DNA from: Pseudobdellovibrionaceae bacterium
GTDB lineage: Bacteria; Bdellovibrionota; FAC87; UBA2466; JACKAF01
Length of the DNA: 64,000 nucleotides
Direction: 5' to 3'
Assembly: GCA_020635235.1 (NCBI GenBank)
Contig: JACKAF010000002.1
Coordinates: 248,001-312,000 of the forward strand
A program made the position numbers and the translations under genes. Shown here piece by piece: positions 31,781 to 40,738 of this stretch. The notes under the pieces are model-generated. The model saw only the letters and a program-made list of their open reading frames with translations, ran no database searches and was not told the DNA's origin. The stretch's first letter is position 1; the number at the start of each line of letters is the position of its first letter.

Positions 31781-32774
31781 GCTGCTCGTACTGATTTGCC
31801 TCTTGGGTTCAAGTTGGGCTGTGGCCCAAGGGACTACTCTTGAGACGGAAAGGGACACTGAGTACCGGGTAGCCGGGGAGCGAGCGGTAACTCGGCGGTT
31901 TGTTGTTGTAGAGGCTATCCCCAACGGGTTGGATAAGCGTCTTCGAAACGGTTTTGGGGCCGAACGGGTTGCTGCGGTTCTAAGACGCAATCGCATTGCA
32001 TACAGAATTCAAATCAAACCAAAGCAGGGTTGGAGCAATGCGGACTCGGTGCGACCCAAGCTGGTTTTTTCAGCGGTGTCGGATGATGATGAGCGCACTA
32101 CATTTTCCCTCTCCTTGATAACTTATCATGAAAATGGTGGCCGGTTTACGCCGCGGCTGAATGAAAAGTTGGATCTTACTATCGAGGGGCAGGTCGGTAG
32201 TGAAAACCGAAGCGTCATTGCTCGTTTCCTAACCCGGTCGACTCGCAAGCTTCTGGTGGAGCTACGTCAAGAAGTGGCGCGTGGAATGATTCAGCTTCAA
32301 GGTGCTAGCGATCACCGATCGACCACATGGTTGGATCGCGATCCGTATCGAGGCAAGCTGTTTGTGGGTGTGGCTGCTGGGACACCGGCGATTGTTAACG
32401 CGCAACTTGGCTATTGGGGAAGCCGGGCTTTTCCTGTCAGCTTCGTATTGTCCGGCGGCTATCTTTCTATGGACTACCGCGGAGCCGAAGCGGCGGTAAG
32501 CTGGATAGCTGATAATGACGGGGATTGGCGTCACTCAATCGGGATGGCAGCTGGTATCTACGGGACGAGTCTAACGAGTGAGAGCGAGGAAAAAGACTCT
32601 GTCGGTCGAGTAATCAAGATTACACGTGTGACGACCAAACAACTCGAATTTGCAGCGGGACCGTTTTACCAAGTGCATTGGAAGAGCTTTAGCTTGAGCG
32701 GCGGCTGCCGGATGCTTTTGCGGGATAAGACTCTTTTGCCCCACGTACAGTTGAGCTGGAGACTGCCTTTATGA
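31773..32774 (+). CDS. Exported beta-rich protein, possible outer-membrane protein
   Basis: The protein is 333 aa. It has a signal peptide (Leu-Leu-Val-Leu-Ile-Cys-Leu-Leu-Gly-Ser-Ser-Trp-Ala-Val-Ala). The C-terminal ~140 residues alternate hydrophobic and polar residues, with Gly-Tyr-Trp, Ser-Gly-Gly-Tyr-Leu and Gly-Met-Ala-Ala-Gly-Ile-Tyr. The protein ends in Val-Gln-Leu-Ser-Trp-Arg-Leu-Pro-Leu, suggestive of amphipathic beta strands of an outer-membrane barrel. The N-terminal half is probably periplasmic. ATG 31773 has GAGG 6-9 bases upstream and lies inside the kinase 3' end; it overlaps the next gene by 4 bases. Function unknown; it may be the structure this two-component system watches. 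Confidence 0.55.
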   Translation: MSRLLVLICLLGSSWAVAQGTTLETERDTEYRVAGERAVTRRFVVVEAIPNGLDKRLRNGFGAERVAAVLRRNRIAYRIQIKPKQGWSNADSVRPKLVFSAVSDDDERTTFSLSLITYHENGGRFTPRLNEKLDLTIEGQVGSENRSVIARFLTRSTRKLLVELRQEVARGMIQLQGASDHRSTTWLDRDPYRGKLFVGVAAGTPAIVNAQLGYWGSRAFPVSFVLSGGYLSMDYRGAEAAVSWIADNDGDWRHSIGMAAGIYGTSLTSESEEKDSVGRVIKITRVTTKQLEFAAGPFYQVHWKSFSLSGGCRMLLRDKTLLPHVQLSWRLPL

Positions 32775-33340
32775 GAGGCGCCGAGGTGTTGACGGTAACG
32801 CTGTTGTTAGTGGCAGTTTCATGTTCCGACCGGCAGGTTACTGAGCACTACTACAATCATCCCAGTTTGTACTCCGTTAGCCTCCCGGCCGAAGGTGGAT
32901 TTACGAAAGCTCGATGGACGGCGGATACCGGGAACCTTGAGAGCCCGAAGTATTCCCGGATGGACGTGAAGATAGGTGTCGCTCCCGATGGCAAAGTATC
33001 GGTAGACTTTGAAGTTGGCTTGGCATTGCGGTTTACGGATAGTGATCCGACTGATGTATGGGAAGCTAACTGGGACGTGACAGTCTTGAAGCGTTCCGGG
33101 AACAGTTGGGAGTACAAAGGGCACATCGGGCCTTTGTGGCGGGTTTTTTCTCTAGATAGTGAGCACCGCTCAGGAGAGCTTGCCGCTAGCCTAAGTAGTA
33201 ATTGGAATTCACTTTTTGAATTGGGCGCGTACTACACGTGTTTTGTGGACCTAAACGGGATCAAAGCGCGGGGCAAGGCAAGCCTCTGGGACGCCCGCGT
33301 AGCTACAATCACCATCGATTTGCGGTCTCTCCGAAGGTAG
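32771..33340 (+). CDS. Lipoprotein, paralogue of the protein at 25754-26392
   Basis: The protein is 189 aa. It has a short signal peptide with a lipobox-like Val-Ala-Val-Ser-Cys (about residues 14-18). It shares with the 25754-26392 protein the block Tyr-Asn-His-Pro-Ser-Leu-Tyr-Ser-Val-Ser-Leu just after the lipidated Cys and the closing Ile-Asp-Leu-Arg-Ser-Leu. It also shares a Trp-Glu-Ala-Asn-Trp strand in the middle. It is the last gene of the activator, kinase, exported protein, lipoprotein unit, with the stop 6 bases from a convergent stop. Two copies in oppositely oriented units under the same locus suggest alternative ligands or assembly states. Confidence 0.68.
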   Translation: MRGAEVLTVTLLLVAVSCSDRQVTEHYYNHPSLYSVSLPAEGGFTKARWTADTGNLESPKYSRMDVKIGVAPDGKVSVDFEVGLALRFTDSDPTDVWEANWDVTVLKRSGNSWEYKGHIGPLWRVFSLDSEHRSGELAASLSSNWNSLFELGAYYTCFVDLNGIKARGKASLWDARVATITIDLRSLRR

Positions 33341-33346
33341 GTTGTC

Positions 33347-34804
33347 CTACTTTGGTGGAGAAACCCGTTCAATTGCCAGCGGTAGTCTATCGAACACGTG
33401 CTCTTCTGCCGTCGAGTCATTTTCCCACTTCAGGCCTACGGCGGCAACTCGGCTCAATAGAGAATTCAAGGCAAACGTGTCCCTGGATGGGGCCCATCGT
33501 TTAGAAAACTCGAGTTCCAGTCTAGCGAGAAGATACCATTCCACCAGTTCACTGTATTCCGTTCCGTAAGCCGATACCAGGTCTTCTAGTTCTTGATCTC
33601 TCGTGCTAAAAGTTGATCTCCCCAGCCAAGTTGAGCGGTTGCCGCTGAGCCAGGAGGGCTGAATTTTTGCGCGTTCATTCGCCAGGTTGGTTAACGATTG
33701 CTCGATCATGAACTCCTTGAGTGCTTGTCTTACGTCACGACCTTCTAGACTACCCTCGGTTAGACTCTGCATGTGATTCGTTAGTGCCTTGAGCTCACTG
33801 TAGAGTGCGGGGAAAGCTTTCCTCAGCCGTGGGTCTAGTTTTTTGAACTCAGTTTCGAGTTCCCTAATTATCTCTCGAACAATCTGTCCATCGGGAGGAT
33901 GTGTTGCGCCTTCTAAAATAACGATATTCCAAACAAGAGGGGATGCGGGAATAGCGAATTGTCTCGGTGCCAGCTTCTCAATTAGCCCCGTGTTTCTAAG
34001 AGAAAAAGTCGGAGAATAATAGACAAGTTTGATTCCTTGTTCTGCGAGAAGCTGCTCTGCTATTCGCAGCCTAACTAGCAATGTAGCTTCTAGTAAGGCG
34101 CGCCCTCCCCATTCCATTGCGGCAGACCGACTCAGAAGCTCTCCCGAGCTCTCCCGGTCTAGAAAAACGATGTTTTTTTCTAGGTTTTGCAGCTTTTGTG
34201 AGGCTCTTCCCAACGCAAAGGCGATCTTTCTGGACTCTTTGTTGTCATCTGAGAAAAGAAAATCGGCCGGGAACTGGACGTAAGGAGGGGATGACGTCAA
34301 TGTCAAACCGAGCTCCTCCAGCTCTTCCATGTCTGAGCCCAAGGTTTTCAGGTCTTTGGCGATAAGGCCACTAGAAAGACGACCCTTCCAATTCTTAAAT
34401 TTGTTAAGGACTTTTCTAGCGACAGTGTGTTTAAGGTCCGTGCCTAGCTGTGTATACTCATCCAGAAGGACTATTGCCCTATCTAGCTTTTCCTCAGGCT
34501 GTTTAATGATCGCCAGGTCAATTTGACTGTGGTCCAAGGCGTGCACTCGCGTTGCATCCAAAAAGTTCGAATAGTCCAGTTCAACAGAGCGCTCGTCTCG
34601 GTTCCAGGAAACGTACCTGACGCTATCAGTAATAGTGATACCAATAGCCGAAAGGCGCTCCTCTAGTTCAGTTTGGTGCTGATTTGGATTAGGTTGTTGA
34701 TTGATACCGGCATCGCCGCATCCAAACAAATTAAAAACCGCGCAGAGCGCGAGTATGCGGAGTCCAATAAGGTGAGAGTTGGTTCTACTTAATTTAACTT
34801 TCAT
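33347..34804 (-). CDS. Lipoprotein of unknown function
   Basis: The protein is 485 aa. It has a signal peptide with lipobox Leu-Phe-Gly-Cys (about residues 26-29), an Asn/Gln/Pro linker, and a long mostly helical body rich in Leu, Glu, Arg and Lys. ATG 34804 has GAGGAAG upstream and lies inside the end of the small acidic gene (11-base overlap). It is the last gene of the minus-strand unit starting at 40529. No domain recognised. A helical lipoprotein next to a toxin-like gene could be a second partner or adaptor. Confidence 0.58.
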   Translation of the reverse strand: MKVKLSRTNSHLIGLRILALCAVFNLFGCGDAGINQQPNPNQHQTELEERLSAIGITITDSVRYVSWNRDERSVELDYSNFLDATRVHALDHSQIDLAIIKQPEEKLDRAIVLLDEYTQLGTDLKHTVARKVLNKFKNWKGRLSSGLIAKDLKTLGSDMEELEELGLTLTSSPPYVQFPADFLFSDDNKESRKIAFALGRASQKLQNLEKNIVFLDRESSGELLSRSAAMEWGGRALLEATLLVRLRIAEQLLAEQGIKLVYYSPTFSLRNTGLIEKLAPRQFAIPASPLVWNIVILEGATHPPDGQIVREIIRELETEFKKLDPRLRKAFPALYSELKALTNHMQSLTEGSLEGRDVRQALKEFMIEQSLTNLANERAKIQPSWLSGNRSTWLGRSTFSTRDQELEDLVSAYGTEYSELVEWYLLARLELEFSKRWAPSRDTFALNSLLSRVAAVGLKWENDSTAEEHVFDRLPLAIERVSPPK

Positions 34805-35096
34805 TGTCTTCCTCGCTAGCTACTATTTCAACGGGGTCTGTGCGCTGGGATTCCAGATGGGGGTTGTCACGAAGCCATTGCTCGTACGCTCGCCAAAAGG
34901 CGGAATCCTTGTAGTTGGGTCCTACAGAATAAAGAACCGAGAAAACAAGAGCGTAGGAGACTTTTTTTCTTTCGCCTTTCTGAATCTGCCCGGCTTCTTT
35001 GATAAGTTCCTCCGCAAGGTCGACGAAGGGTTTTTCGCTTTCCGATGGGTTCTGAAGCATCGCCTGACCAATTTCAATGAACTCTTCAGTCGTCAT
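34794..35096 (-). CDS. Small acidic cytoplasmic protein, candidate immunity protein
   Basis: The protein is 100 aa, without signal peptide or membrane segment. It is strongly acidic (Glu/Asp-rich, ending Ser-Glu-Glu-Asp-Asn-Glu-Ser) and mainly helical. It starts 5 bases after the stop of the toxin-like gene and overlaps the next gene. Size, charge, position and lack of homology to housekeeping families are what one expects of an immunity protein that neutralises the toxin domain before export. The toxin-like protein has a signal peptide, however, so a cytosolic partner would protect only against mislocalised or re-entering toxin. Function inferred from context alone. Confidence 0.5.
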   Translation of the reverse strand: MTTEEFIEIGQAMLQNPSESEKPFVDLAEELIKEAGQIQKGERKKVSYALVFSVLYSVGPNYKDSAFWRAYEQWLRDNPHLESQRTDPVEIVASEEDNES

Positions 35097-35101
35097 AATT
35101 T

Positions 35102-37156
35102 CTACCTTTTCGGAACTAGCTTAAGCTGGTTTTTTGGGTCCAAGACCATAATTTGGGTTCCCCCGCCTTTTAGCAATACGCGTTTGCCGTCAACTAGCTG
35201 TTCAAGAGGCGCCACAGTACTAGTAAAGTACCCTCCCTTAAGCTCCAACACCTCGAAGCCAGAGAGATCGTTGTTGACGGGTATTGCATAAGCGCTCCTT
35301 GCTTCTTCAACGGTAAGTTGCTTAGGAGAACCGTAGTAAAAAGAACGGCGTGCTGCCTGGCCTCCGTGATAGCGGCCGACTAGAATCGACTCCGTTTCAT
35401 GGTAGCGCAGCGAGCCCGCCTCACCACTTCTGACAAAGCGCCTGAAGTGTTCGAATTCCAGTTTGTTCTCCTTTGCCATTCGGCTGAGCCTATACAGTGC
35501 CTCATTATTCAGCTGCCTGCCGGACGTCCCCAAAAGATTTATTGTATGGCTGACTCCAGAATAAAGCTCATCCGCATCGTCTACCCCCTTAAAAGCCGTT
35601 CCGATCACATCTGTAAGACCAGCGGCAATGCTTTTGGATTTTGATATGGCCTCCGCCATCACTCCACGAAGCCTTAGCCGCTTTACCAGGTTTGCACCGG
35701 AGACAAAGGCGGATGTGATCTCTTTTCCCGCAAGCTTCACGGCGTGCTTGGCGGGTCCGCCAGCCCCGACTATACCTACGACTACTCCAACGCCACGGAG
35801 GCCGTAATCGAACCAAGCCATTTCTTCGCCGGTGTAGTCACGTCCGGTAGCCATTCCGTGAATAATTTGGAGTGCATCATTGACGGCTCCAGCTACCGGG
35901 AGGAACCCTAGTCCAATGTCCACTGCTGTTGCCGCAGCTTTCAGAAGTCTGCGACCGCTGTCGTAATCTCCGTCTGCAAACGCCTGATCTGCACCAAGTG
36001 ACATGGCCAGGCCGCCCATTCCCTCCGATTTGGCTTCATCGCTCGTTGTCCCGTAAAGAGTAACAAGCGATCGGTTCACTTGATATCGAACCTCAATTCC
36101 TTCGGGACTCTGTAGGGATGTCTTCAGCTGTGTTGCGATCTTGTCGGACACCGCAGCACCTTCCGCACCAAGAATATTGTGGCCAGCAAGTCCTTGTTGG
36201 TTAAAGTTCTCTGTGATTAGACGGCGGAAGCCCTCAATGGCGTGGTCGGGAACCGGAGAATCTGGCCCGTAGTAGACCCACCAGGCGTCACGTATTGCGT
36301 TCCATTTCTCAAGTCTCGAAGTCTCTTTTGACGAAATTGTTTTTTGGATCAATTTTGGGACTGCGCTATCGCCTTTCTTCGGCGAGGCAGCTACTTCGGG
36401 CAGGGTTAGCTTTTCCCCAGCGGGTTCCGTTTCCATCGCAGCAAACTGATCTTTTGAGTACTTCAGTGAAGCTTTGAGCGCGTCTATATAGGTGTTCCCG
36501 AAGTTCTTACTAGCCGGAGCCAAGATTTCGGAAGCAAAGGTAGGAAGATCCTTCGCTACCTCTCCATTTCGGTCAGCAATGTTCTTTTTTACCTTCTCAA
36601 ATTCTTCGATGACCTGTCCGAGGCGCAGTTTTTCGCGCTCACCGCGTTCGCCACTACCGACTCCGGGAACGAAATTGAGGTGGTTGACGTAAAAATGGGC
36701 CGTGTCAAAAAGGTGCTTATCCCCTGAATAGCTTCCGGTTAAGTATGCAGCCGGCGGCGCTGTACGACCAAAAAACGCATCACCCGCAAAAACCATCCCA
36801 AACGCACCCGAAGCCGCCTGAGAGGCAAGTACTCCGCTTGGCTTAGCACCCTCCGATTCTTCCGGCTTTTTTGTGTACTCCGATCCGTCAAATACGAGTC
36901 TTCCTTCCTTTACACCCTCCAATCGATGGATTTCGCCTAGATAGGGAGATCCAAAAACAAGCCCGCCGTTACGATCATAAAAGGCACTTAGGGTTTCCGA
37001 TGGTTTGTAAATGGACGCCCTTGCCTCGAAGGCTTCGTTCTGGGCCTTGAGTTGTTGGAGCACATAGGCTCTAACGGATGGCCGTTGTTCCTGGGCGGTA
37101 ACCGGTATGAGCACGCCCATCAGGAATAGTAAGACACTTAGTATTGAGCGTTGCAC
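35102..37156 (-). CDS. Exported polymorphic-toxin-like protein with pre-toxin TG-like segment
   Basis: The protein is 684 aa. It has a signal peptide (Ser-Ile-Leu-Ser-Val-Leu-Leu-Phe-Leu-Met-Gly-Val-Leu, cleavage near Thr-Ala-Gln). A long helical body of unknown type follows. A hydrophobic segment (about residues 411-466) carries Val-Asp-Ile-Gly-Leu-Gly-Phe-Leu-Pro-Val-Ala-Gly-Ala-Val-Asn-Asp and then Gly-Arg-Asp-Tyr-Thr-Gly-Glu-Glu, the layout of the pre-toxin TG domain that precedes toxin domains. The final ~120 residues are a compact alpha/beta domain rich in Gly, Tyr and Arg, ending Gly-Gly-Gly-Thr-Gln-Ile-Met-Val-Leu-Asp-Pro. GTG 37156 has GGGAGA 4 bases upstream; ATG 37168 is the alternative. 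The small acidic gene next door is a candidate immunity gene. The toxin activity is not identifiable. Confidence 0.6.
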   Translation of the reverse strand: MQRSILSVLLFLMGVLIPVTAQEQRPSVRAYVLQQLKAQNEAFEARASIYKPSETLSAFYDRNGGLVFGSPYLGEIHRLEGVKEGRLVFDGSEYTKKPEESEGAKPSGVLASQAASGAFGMVFAGDAFFGRTAPPAAYLTGSYSGDKHLFDTAHFYVNHLNFVPGVGSGERGEREKLRLGQVIEEFEKVKKNIADRNGEVAKDLPTFASEILAPASKNFGNTYIDALKASLKYSKDQFAAMETEPAGEKLTLPEVAASPKKGDSAVPKLIQKTISSKETSRLEKWNAIRDAWWVYYGPDSPVPDHAIEGFRRLITENFNQQGLAGHNILGAEGAAVSDKIATQLKTSLQSPEGIEVRYQVNRSLVTLYGTTSDEAKSEGMGGLAMSLGADQAFADGDYDSGRRLLKAAATAVDIGLGFLPVAGAVNDALQIIHGMATGRDYTGEEMAWFDYGLRGVGVVVGIVGAGGPAKHAVKLAGKEITSAFVSGANLVKRLRLRGVMAEAISKSKSIAAGLTDVIGTAFKGVDDADELYSGVSHTINLLGTSGRQLNNEALYRLSRMAKENKLEFEHFRRFVRSGEAGSLRYHETESILVGRYHGGQAARRSFYYGSPKQLTVEEARSAYAIPVNNDLSGFEVLELKGGYFTSTVAPLEQLVDGKRVLLKGGGTQIMVLDPKNQLKLVPKR

Positions 37157-38343
37157 TGTTTCTCCCATTGGCTGAGCGTGTCCATTTTGTCTTCCACAAA
37201 CTGCTTCTGTTCAGACGGAAATAGGCGTAGAAGTGCCAAGCTGCTCTGAAGGGTGAGGGCTCGCCGGTATGACGCTTGGTCACATCTTTTACTTTGATCT
37301 AGTGCTTTCAACCGGACAATTAGGCTTTGGTTTAGCTTGGCCGCTACTCGTACTCCCGCAACTTCATCGTTTCGCATGCCGGCCTTTGTTACGGTTTCTT
37401 CGTCTTCTTTGGATTCCACATAGCGTACGTAGGCATCTTCAAATTTCTTGAAGCAGGCTTGCAGTTGACTCTTTCGATTTTCGACAGTTTTCTTTGGCAT
37501 TGTCCGAAATAATTCTGACAGCGACGTATAGGTTTTTTTGTATTCGTTAAAGTAAGGTTGTGCGGAAATAGAAAGCGCGACGCAGGCTTTTTGAGCCGCT
37601 TCTTGGTAGTGGCTGTCCTGCGCCCGCTCAAGCGCCAGGCGAGTTTTTAGCTTGTCTATTTTTATTCGCTCAATGACGTTGAAGATAATGACGACAACAC
37701 TCAACAGACCGGTGACAATTAGAACTGCCTCGCCGAGCTTGAGACCTGTACCAAGGACATTTGTCGCTGTTTCACCGGCAAACTCCTCAAGTACCTCTTT
37801 AGGGAGAAGGGCGAGCCCCGCCCCCGAAGTGGTAATATAGGTGTTATCAAAAACAGATACGTCTGGATGATACGTTGTGTTCAGTAGGAGCGTTTCCTGC
37901 TTATAAGTATTAAAAGCCGATAACTTGTCGCAGGCTTTTTCAAACTCACTTTCCAGGTCGGTATAGGCCACCATACTTTGTTCCCAGGCCGCATAGTAGT
38001 TGAGTGCCTCTGAAACGGCCTGGTACTCGAAAATCATTCGCTGAACGTCAGGCTTTTTTTCGCCTGTTAGCGGACAGGCAGCGCTACGTGAAGTTCCGGC
38101 ATCTTCAAGCTGTCGTGCAACAATGAGCGCCGCCTCGGATGCCCGCGAGAGATAGCTCTGAGCCCTGGACAAGCGATCGAGCAAGACTTTTGTTTCCTGA
38201 TATAGGGCGGACTCTCTCGTTAGCTCGAAACTGAGAGGGATCATTTTTTCAACAAACTCTTTATACTCCCCTGCAGCATCGCCGTAGGCGCATGGGGCTA
38301 ACACGAGTTGAAGAGATAGCAAAATCACCGTTAAGCTTTTCAT
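37138..38343 (-). CDS. Exported protein with a central membrane segment
   Basis: The protein is 401 aa. It has a signal peptide (Leu-Thr-Val-Ile-Leu-Leu-Ser-Leu-Gln-Leu-Val-Leu, cleavage near Cys-Ala-Tyr-Gly). A helical charged region holds four or five Cys. A strong hydrophobic helix lies at about residues 200-225 (Leu-Ile-Val-Thr-Gly-Leu-Leu-Ser-Val-Val-Val-Ile-Ile). The second helical half has Lys/Glu-rich coiled-coil character. Overlaps: 4 bases with the upstream gene (ATGA) and about 20 with the toxin-like gene. The design, helix bundle plus one central hairpin-like hydrophobic segment, recalls helical pore-forming or tether proteins, but no family is recognised. Confidence 0.58.
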   Translation of the reverse strand: MKSLTVILLSLQLVLAPCAYGDAAGEYKEFVEKMIPLSFELTRESALYQETKVLLDRLSRAQSYLSRASEAALIVARQLEDAGTSRSAACPLTGEKKPDVQRMIFEYQAVSEALNYYAAWEQSMVAYTDLESEFEKACDKLSAFNTYKQETLLLNTTYHPDVSVFDNTYITTSGAGLALLPKEVLEEFAGETATNVLGTGLKLGEAVLIVTGLLSVVVIIFNVIERIKIDKLKTRLALERAQDSHYQEAAQKACVALSISAQPYFNEYKKTYTSLSELFRTMPKKTVENRKSQLQACFKKFEDAYVRYVESKEDEETVTKAGMRNDEVAGVRVAAKLNQSLIVRLKALDQSKRCDQASYRRALTLQSSLALLRLFPSEQKQFVEDKMDTLSQWEKQCNAQY

Positions 38344-40529
38344 TTGGCCTCGCATTGTTGGAGGATAGCTTCATCCAATTCGATCTTTGGAATCATTGCC
38401 GTACCGGAAAAACGCATTGTTTTCTTGAAGTAGCAGGCCTTTAGGAGTGATCGCTTTACCTCTTCGAGATAAGTGGAGAGCTGATCCTCGAGTCCCAAAA
38501 GAGCAGTGAGTAGCGCCTGCTTGTCCCGTTGGACGTTTGGTTTTTCGATTTTTAGGACGTCTGTCGCTGAGTATTCGAGTAGGGCAAAGCCATCGTCTTG
38601 GGAGAGTGATTTGAACGCGGTAAGCCCGTTATAGACCTTGCTCCAAGCCGAATGGAGATTGGTCCGTAATTTCGCAAGTGTTTGTATTTTTCGCTCTACT
38701 TCGGCGCCGAAGTGGCGGTCAACTGCTAGTACCATAATGGGAATGGCCTGACGTAGAAACTGCGCGCGCGCCTTGTAAGGTGCCGACGAACGCTCTTCCC
38801 GCGTGTCTTTTTGGGAAGTTACTTGAATCTCATGCAGTAGCATGACGCGAGCAAAAGCCTGCAAGGCCGCGTCTTCAATTTGGCTCTTCTTATCCGATCG
38901 GATTAGCCAGCCATCGATGTGCCGGATCATGCTCGAAACGTAACCTAAGAGACCAAACTCCATACTCGTCTTAGTGTGCGTAACAAATTTAGAAGTGTGC
39001 TCGTTAAAAGCCTTTTGCCATGATTGTATTGCTGGGATCATTTTTCGGGAAGCTACCGTGGGGCTGCTTTGGGTGCTACGCTGAGGGTTTCTCAGCATTT
39101 CTCCCGGTAATTTAGGGATGTCTTTTTCCCAGCCTGCTTTAAATGTTGTGGAATTGAGTTCGTGGCTCTTCACCGGTCCAAACAAATCTACTGCGGCGAT
39201 ATTTTCAAGAAGTGGGATTTCTTCAAGTCGGCCCGGATCGAACTCTAAGACTTCCAGGTCGGGTGATATGAAATACTCGTACAACTTGTCCTTACCCCGC
39301 CAGCCGTCCTCAGGTAAAGGTGATTTGACTACAATGCCAGAGGCGTAAGAGGGCTTGCGATCACTTAGAATCGCGAGTTCCACTTTTTTGTTGAAGCCGG
39401 GAATGACGGTAAATACGGACCAGCCTGAGGAAGGCTCAATTGCGGCCGCTGTTTGTGTAAGGCATCCGACTAGGCATCGTATCTCGCCGTCATTCGAAAC
39501 CGCTTTTAGCGGCATCGGCCGATTTCTAAATTCACTGCCATTGGGGAACGCGTCATTGGCGGTTAGATCCTCAGCGTGTGTCAACTCATAGGGCGGAGTT
39601 GGGGCCGTCCGTTTTTTTACCGCAAACCAGCGGGTGTTCGCGGCCATTTTTGTAGCGAAAGAACTCTTTTCTGACTTGTCATCTACGCCGTCATATTTTT
39701 CCACGCCGAGACTTTCGAATAGCTTTCCTACGTTCAGTGACCAGCGGCTGGTAGAGTGCTCATAGACTTCGTTAGCGCTGAGTGCGTAGTAAGCGCTCCT
39801 CAGTGGGTCGGAATCGCTAGATACGGCACAGGTAAAAAGGAAGTCTTCTACAATTACGGGCGCATTAGGAATCTTTGCATAGAGTAGGTTGGCTAGCTTC
39901 CGATCGTTCTTTGCCAATAGTGCTGCTGCAATGGAAAGCAATGGAGGTTTGCCGTCCTTTGGGACTTCTATCGAGACAGACTTACTTAGTGCGTCGAGTT
40001 GTGTTTGAGACAGAGGTTCGCGTGAAAGCCCGAGCGCAATGATGTGCCTCGCATCGTCTCTCCATTCAAGTTTCAGCTCATCAATTGCTTCTGCCAGACT
40101 TCCTCGTTGATCTTGCTTTCTCGTCTCGAATTCAACCAACCACGCGATGTAAAAAAGCGCGTCAGCTAGCTCGCTCTTTTCAGATATGCCCATGCGGGAG
40201 AGACGCAACTTGGGGGTTACCTGATAGAGAACCTTCATTGCGAGGAGCGCATCCGGTGACGGTTTGCTGGCATAAAGGCGTTCAATTGCTTTGGCCTCAG
40301 CTTCGGGGACTTCGCCTAATGCGGAGGTTAGCATTACGGTTAATTGGCTGTGGATTCCGCCCCAACCGAGGCGTCGGGTGCCTGAATTGTCGGATTCTGC
40401 AAGAACAATCGAACGATTTACAAAGCGTAGAGCTTTTTCTCTAAGCGCTTCCTTGGAAGGCTCTTGAGCTTGAGCAAAATAAGAGAAAAGTGTGATGCTG
40501 AGAACGCAGGCACAAGCAATCCACCTCAT
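38340..40529 (-). CDS. Large exported protein of unknown function
   Basis: The protein is 729 aa. It has a signal peptide (Ile-Ala-Cys-Ala-Cys-Val-Leu-Ser-Ile-Thr-Leu-Phe-Ser-Tyr, cleavage near Ala-Gln-Ala). An N-terminal helical repeat-like half follows (about residues 30-290), then a beta-rich middle with Cys-Leu-Val-Gly-Cys, and a long helical C-terminal part. ATG 40529 is chosen over a TTG at 40553 because GGAGGG sits 4-5 bases upstream. It heads the five-gene unit that ends at 33347, and a canonical -35/-10 promoter lies just upstream. No family recognised. Confidence 0.58.
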   Translation of the reverse strand: MRWIACACVLSITLFSYFAQAQEPSKEALREKALRFVNRSIVLAESDNSGTRRLGWGGIHSQLTVMLTSALGEVPEAEAKAIERLYASKPSPDALLAMKVLYQVTPKLRLSRMGISEKSELADALFYIAWLVEFETRKQDQRGSLAEAIDELKLEWRDDARHIIALGLSREPLSQTQLDALSKSVSIEVPKDGKPPLLSIAAALLAKNDRKLANLLYAKIPNAPVIVEDFLFTCAVSSDSDPLRSAYYALSANEVYEHSTSRWSLNVGKLFESLGVEKYDGVDDKSEKSSFATKMAANTRWFAVKKRTAPTPPYELTHAEDLTANDAFPNGSEFRNRPMPLKAVSNDGEIRCLVGCLTQTAAAIEPSSGWSVFTVIPGFNKKVELAILSDRKPSYASGIVVKSPLPEDGWRGKDKLYEYFISPDLEVLEFDPGRLEEIPLLENIAAVDLFGPVKSHELNSTTFKAGWEKDIPKLPGEMLRNPQRSTQSSPTVASRKMIPAIQSWQKAFNEHTSKFVTHTKTSMEFGLLGYVSSMIRHIDGWLIRSDKKSQIEDAALQAFARVMLLHEIQVTSQKDTREERSSAPYKARAQFLRQAIPIMVLAVDRHFGAEVERKIQTLAKLRTNLHSAWSKVYNGLTAFKSLSQDDGFALLEYSATDVLKIEKPNVQRDKQALLTALLGLEDQLSTYLEEVKRSLLKACYFKKTMRFSGTAMIPKIELDEAILQQCEAK

Positions 40530-40576
40530 AAATCCCTCCGCTGTAGCCCGCAAACCCTAAGATTAAATGGTGCCTA

Positions 40577-40605
40577 CTTATAGTGCGACTGACGTTCGGC
40601 GTCAA
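40577..40605 (-). promoter_or_regulatory. Sigma-70-type promoter of the 40529-33347 unit
   Basis: The minus strand reads TTGACG (40605-40600), a 17-base spacer, then TATAAG (40582-40577). The predicted start is near 40570, about 40 bases before ATG 40529. No GG-N10-GC element is present in this gap, so the unit is set apart from the sigma-54-type units around it. Confidence 0.7.
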
Positions 40606-40738
40606 TAAAATCAAATAATGATGGAAAATTAGTGGGTTAATATAGCGATGGAGTGCAAACGTAAATAATAAGTATTGAGGGCGCCGGGGCCTTGTGTGTT
40701 ATAACGGCCTCCCTCCAGCTGATCTGAAAGGAGCCGTA

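Noticed and set aside
35102..35460. ADP-ribosyltransferase assignment for the last domain of the toxin-like protein
   Set aside because: A Tyr/Arg/Gly-rich pattern is present, but the Arg, Ser-Thr-Ser and Glu signature residues cannot be placed.
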